NCBI RefSeq assembly: GCF_003044185.1 | Contig: NZ_PYYB01000001.1 | Location: 2,004,978 to 2,068,977 of the forward strand | Length of the DNA stretch: 64,000 nucleotides | Reading direction: 5' to 3' | Origin: Paraconexibacter algicola | GTDB taxonomy: Bacteria > Actinomycetota > Thermoleophilia > Solirubrobacterales > Solirubrobacteraceae | Shown: piece by piece, positions 61,612-64,000 of the stretch | Layout of the letters: each line of letters opens with the position of its first letter | Position numbering within the stretch: position 1 is the stretch's first letter | Program-made: the position numbers and the translations under genes | The notes under the pieces: generated by a model | Seen by the model: only the letters and a program-made list of their open reading frames with translations | The model's database searches: none | Told to the model about the DNA's origin: nothing

Positions 61612-63746
61612 CGGTCCCCCGATGAGATCGGCGCGGTCAGGTCGTAGCCGAGTTCCACGAGCAGGTCGCCGGCGACTGCTTCGAACCGCCCGACGTCCTG
61701 CGGGGTCAGCAGGGTGCGCCAGCGCGCGTCGCGGGACGGATCGGGCGGCTCGGCGAGCATCGTGTGGATCGACCAACGGGCTTCTCGGGAGTGCTGCGGG
61801 CGGCCGTCCGGGGCCTCGGCGAGATCGTCGAAGCGCGCCCGCGCGCGTTCGTGAGCGCGGAGCATCGCCGGGTCGAACGACAAGCGCAGCCAGCCGCAGA
61901 GGTCGCGGAGCACCCGCTCGGTGTTCATGAGCATGTCCTCGTACCGGACCTCGCGATAGTGCGGGACGTTGCCGGCAGCCACGTGCGCCCGCAGATCGCG
62001 GATCGTCGTCTCCCAGTCGCGCGCGACGGCCTCCACGGACCCATCGCCTGGAGCGAACGGCAGGTCCCGGACACTGGCGAGCACGCCGCGCCCGTCTCGG
62101 ATGACGTGCACGATGTGCGCTTCGGGAAGGAGCGCCGCGATCTCGGTTGCATGGGCCGCGTGCCGCGGCGTCTTCTCGCCCCAGCGCGGCTTGCCCTGTC
62201 GCGCGGCATACATGGCGAACACGGTGCGGATGCCGGAAGCCAGAGACCAGCTCGGCAGGCCGCTCAGTGCGGTCCGGACCTCGTCCGGCGTGAGGCGCAG
62301 ATCTGGGAACGTTCCGAGCGAGATGATCGCTTCCCCGGTCTCGCGAGCGTCCGCGTCGATCGAACGCAGGTAGTTCAGGGGGAACGCGATTCCCGTCTCC
62401 GGGCCGATCGCGAGATCGGGGTGCGCGTCAAGCTGCATGCGCAGAAGCGTCGTCCCGGACCGCGGCACGCCGACGATGAACGGTACGGGCGGTTCGCCCG
62501 GCGGCGGGACGAGTCCTCCTGCTGTCTGGTCGGCCCGCCGCCGTAGCCCCCGGCGCCTGGGCGCCGGGGCCTCGGCGTGCGCCGCGAGCTCCGCGCGCAA
62601 CGCGTCCACCTCCGCCTGGAGCCTGCGCGCGTGATCCTGCTGGCTCAGCGCCTCCTTCTCGTGGGCCGCGAATGCCTCGCGCAGCGCGTGTCGGTCGTCG
62701 GCAGCGTCCGCGAGCACGATGCTCAGACGCTCGATCTCTGCCTGCAGCGCGAACTGGCGGAGGTCCTGCCGCGCGGCTAGGCGCACCAGTCGAGCCAGCT
62801 CGTCGAGCGGAGCCCGGGGCACCGGACGCGGAGCGAGGCGTCGGACGACCTCGACGAGCCTCGCTGCATGCCGCGAGGCGGAGTGGTGCGTGACCGCCAG
62901 GTCGCGGTTGGCGAGTCCCATCCGCGCCTGGTAGCCGCCGATCTGCTCCGCCAGGCGGTCCGGGTGGTCGACCGCCGGGCCCTGCTGTCCGCCGAAGTTG
63001 TCCGCCACCATGTCGTCGTAGCGTTCCGGGGTCACCCAGCCGTCCGCGCCGTTGTGGTCGTAGACGAAGACGGCGCGGCCGCAGGCCATCGCCTCGACGA
63101 CGACCCGTGCCTTGCCGAAGACGATGTCGGCGGCCGCGTAGCGCAGCTCAGGGCTTGCTGTCGGCCCGTCCTTCGCGTGCACGCCTGCAGTCTGCAGCTC
63201 GATGCCGTTTCGGGCGCAGGCCTCTCGCAGCACGTCCAGGCGCGGCCCACGCACGTAGTTGCCGAGCGCCAGCGCGACCCGCGGGCGCTGCGGAAGCGGT
63301 CGCAACGGCGCGAACCGGGTCACGTCCACGGGCTGGCGCAAGCGAACGATCTCGACCGGTTCGGCGAGCGCCCTGACGCGTTCCTCCACTCGGTCGTACA
63401 GTGCGACGATCACCTGCGTCAGGCCTGGCACCTGCAGTGGGAGCTGGTGGTCGAAGACGTCACTGTGGGCCACGAACACCTGCGGGACTTCGCCGCGTGC
63501 CGCGGCGAGGTCGGCGGCGACCGCTCCGTCCTGGACGAGCGCCGCGTCAAGTCCGTCGGGGAGATCGGCCGTGCTGGCGGCAACTCGGACGCCGAGGTCG
63601 TAGGCGCGACGGGCCGCCTCGCCGTGTCTCGGCGAGTAGAGCACGACGTCGTGGCCGAGACGCTGCAAGGCGTCGGCCACGGTGAGCGCGTAGGTCTCGC
63701 TCCCACCCAGCCCCTCAAGCGCCTCGGTGGCGAGAACGAGCCTCAT
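61608..63746 (-). CDS. GT4-sulfotransferase fusion protein
   Basis: A 712-aa protein. Residues ~1-310 are GT-B/GT4-like (MRLVLATEALEGLGGSETYAL, YAAADIVFGKARVVVEAMACGRAVFVYDHNG). A coiled coil covers ~330-395. Residues ~420-712 are a sulfotransferase: GVPRSGTTLLRMQ (426 onward) is the 5'-phosphosulfate-binding loop, WGEKTPRHAAHATEI the catalytic/acceptor segment, and VIRDGRGVLASVRD the 3'-phosphate-binding motif. It should add a sugar and transfer sulfate from PAPS to the glycan. The ATG overlaps the BKACE stop. APS kinase (cysC) at 16510 could supply PAPS. Confidence 0.88.
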   Translation of the reverse strand: MRLVLATEALEGLGGSETYALTVADALQRLGHDVVLYSPRHGEAARRAYDLGVRVAASTADLPDGLDAALVQDGAVAADLAAARGEVPQVFVAHSDVFDHQLPLQVPGLTQVIVALYDRVEERVRALAEPVEIVRLRQPVDVTRFAPLRPLPQRPRVALALGNYVRGPRLDVLREACARNGIELQTAGVHAKDGPTASPELRYAAADIVFGKARVVVEAMACGRAVFVYDHNGADGWVTPERYDDMVADNFGGQQGPAVDHPDRLAEQIGGYQARMGLANRDLAVTHHSASRHAARLVEVVRRLAPRPVPRAPLDELARLVRLAARQDLRQFALQAEIERLSIVLADAADDRHALREAFAAHEKEALSQQDHARRLQAEVDALRAELAAHAEAPAPRRRGLRRRADQTAGGLVPPPGEPPVPFIVGVPRSGTTLLRMQLDAHPDLAIGPETGIAFPLNYLRSIDADARETGEAIISLGTFPDLRLTPDEVRTALSGLPSWSLASGIRTVFAMYAARQGKPRWGEKTPRHAAHATEIAALLPEAHIVHVIRDGRGVLASVRDLPFAPGDGSVEAVARDWETTIRDLRAHVAAGNVPHYREVRYEDMLMNTERVLRDLCGWLRLSFDPAMLRAHERARARFDDLAEAPDGRPQHSREARWSIHTMLAEPPDPSRDARWRTLLTPQDVGRFEAVAGDLLVELGYDLTAPISSGDR

Positions 63747-64000
63747 CGTGCGGTCTGGAGGAGGCCGACCGTCATCTGGGCCTGCTCAGGATCCGCGATC
63801 GGGCGCCGGAGGACCTGCGCGTGCGCGATCGCTCGCTTCACGAGGGCGTCGTTCGTCGCCGGCTCACGCGTGCTGTGGTCGAGGAACGGGTTGTCCTCCA
63901 GGCCTGTGCGGACGTGCCCGCCCATCGCGACGGCCAGCGCGGTCGTGATGTCCTGGAAGGCGCCGAAGCCGGCCGCCGCCCAGGAGGTGCCACTCGGCAG
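63743..64000 (-). CDS. C-terminal part of a BKACE (DUF849) beta-keto acid cleavage enzyme
   Basis: The frame is open to the window edge, giving the last 85 residues. SGTSWAAAGFGAFQD followed by AMGGHVRTGLEDNPFLD is the conserved end of the DUF849/BKACE family (3-keto-5-aminohexanoate cleavage enzymes and relatives), which cleave beta-keto acids with acetyl-CoA. Its stop overlaps the ATG of the GT-sulfotransferase gene by three bases, so they share an operon. Why such an enzyme is in a glycan locus is unclear. The N-terminus is outside the window. Confidence 0.82.
   Translation of the reverse strand: MPSGTSWAAAGFGAFQDITTALAVAMGGHVRTGLEDNPFLDHSTREPATNDALVKRAIAHAQVLRRPIADPEQAQMTVGLLQTAR

Overview
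The window is a very G+C-rich stretch (roughly 70 % or more by eye, with GTG starts common) from what looks like an actinobacterium. The proteins resemble those of Thermoleophilia/Solirubrobacterales, such as the Lys/Ala-rich small secreted protein, the sigma factor fused to a zinc-finger/membrane tail, and DUF1697. That placement is inference; there is no rRNA or marker gene here. Nearly the whole window is one large surface-glycan locus of about 54 genes. I see no tRNA, rRNA, CRISPR array, transposase or phage gene.

Layout. 1-13.4 kb: glycosyltransferases (GTs), an O-antigen ligase/polymerase-like membrane protein with TPR-like tail, a secreted clan-A glycoside hydrolase and a membrane-anchored secreted protein. 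13.4-13.7 kb: a convergent gap with two copies of a 39-bp palindromic repeat. 13.7-26 kb: precursor supply and chain initiation, with a beta-propeller protein, nucleotide-sugar epimerase, stand-alone APS kinase (cysC), nucleotide-sugar dehydrogenase, polyprenyl-phosphate sugar-1-phosphotransferase, WecG/TagA-type GT, two Gmd-like dehydratases, a lipase, and divergent rmlA/rmlB. 26-35.5 kb: a methyltransferase, a run of GT4 enzymes, a Wzx-like flippase and a dolichyl-phosphate-sugar-synthase-like GT2. 35.5-39.8 kb: an island of visibly lower G+C with a DUF2142-like membrane protein and a secreted TSP3/Ig-like protein, separated by a perfect hairpin terminator. 39.9-46 kb: a sigma factor fused to a membrane tail, two WsaF-like GTs (one a GT2-GT4 fusion), DUF1697 and a small secreted protein. 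46.2-48.9 kb: rmlC and a Wzm/Wzt ABC exporter. 48.9-53.2 kb: a large membrane protein, an AlgX/AlgJ-like O-acetyltransferase candidate and a methyltransferase. 53.5-60.9 kb: a tightly coupled operon headed by a 1177-aa GT-GT-coiled-coil-methyltransferase protein. 60.9-64 kb: a hexapeptide acyltransferase, a GT4-sulfotransferase fusion and the end of a BKACE (DUF849) gene.

How it may work together. rmlA/B/C, gmd and the dehydrogenase make activated sugars. The phosphotransferase and WecG-like enzyme start lipid-linked chains, and many GTs extend them. Two export routes coexist: Wzx plus an O-antigen ligase-like protein, and Wzm/Wzt. Decorations are suggested by methyltransferases, an AlgX-like protein, a polysaccharide deacetylase, GNAT and hexapeptide acyltransferases, and a PAPS-type sulfotransferase with an APS kinase in the same locus.

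Two non-coding themes stand out. Many first genes of transcription units have a TANNNT hexamer 6-10 nt before the start codon, as expected for leaderless mRNAs, and two divergent gene pairs share a single palindromic -10 (AGGCTAGCCT, AGGGTACCCT). The 39-bp palindrome also occurs a third time, exactly across a stop/start overlap, where it encodes the end of one protein and the beginning of the next.
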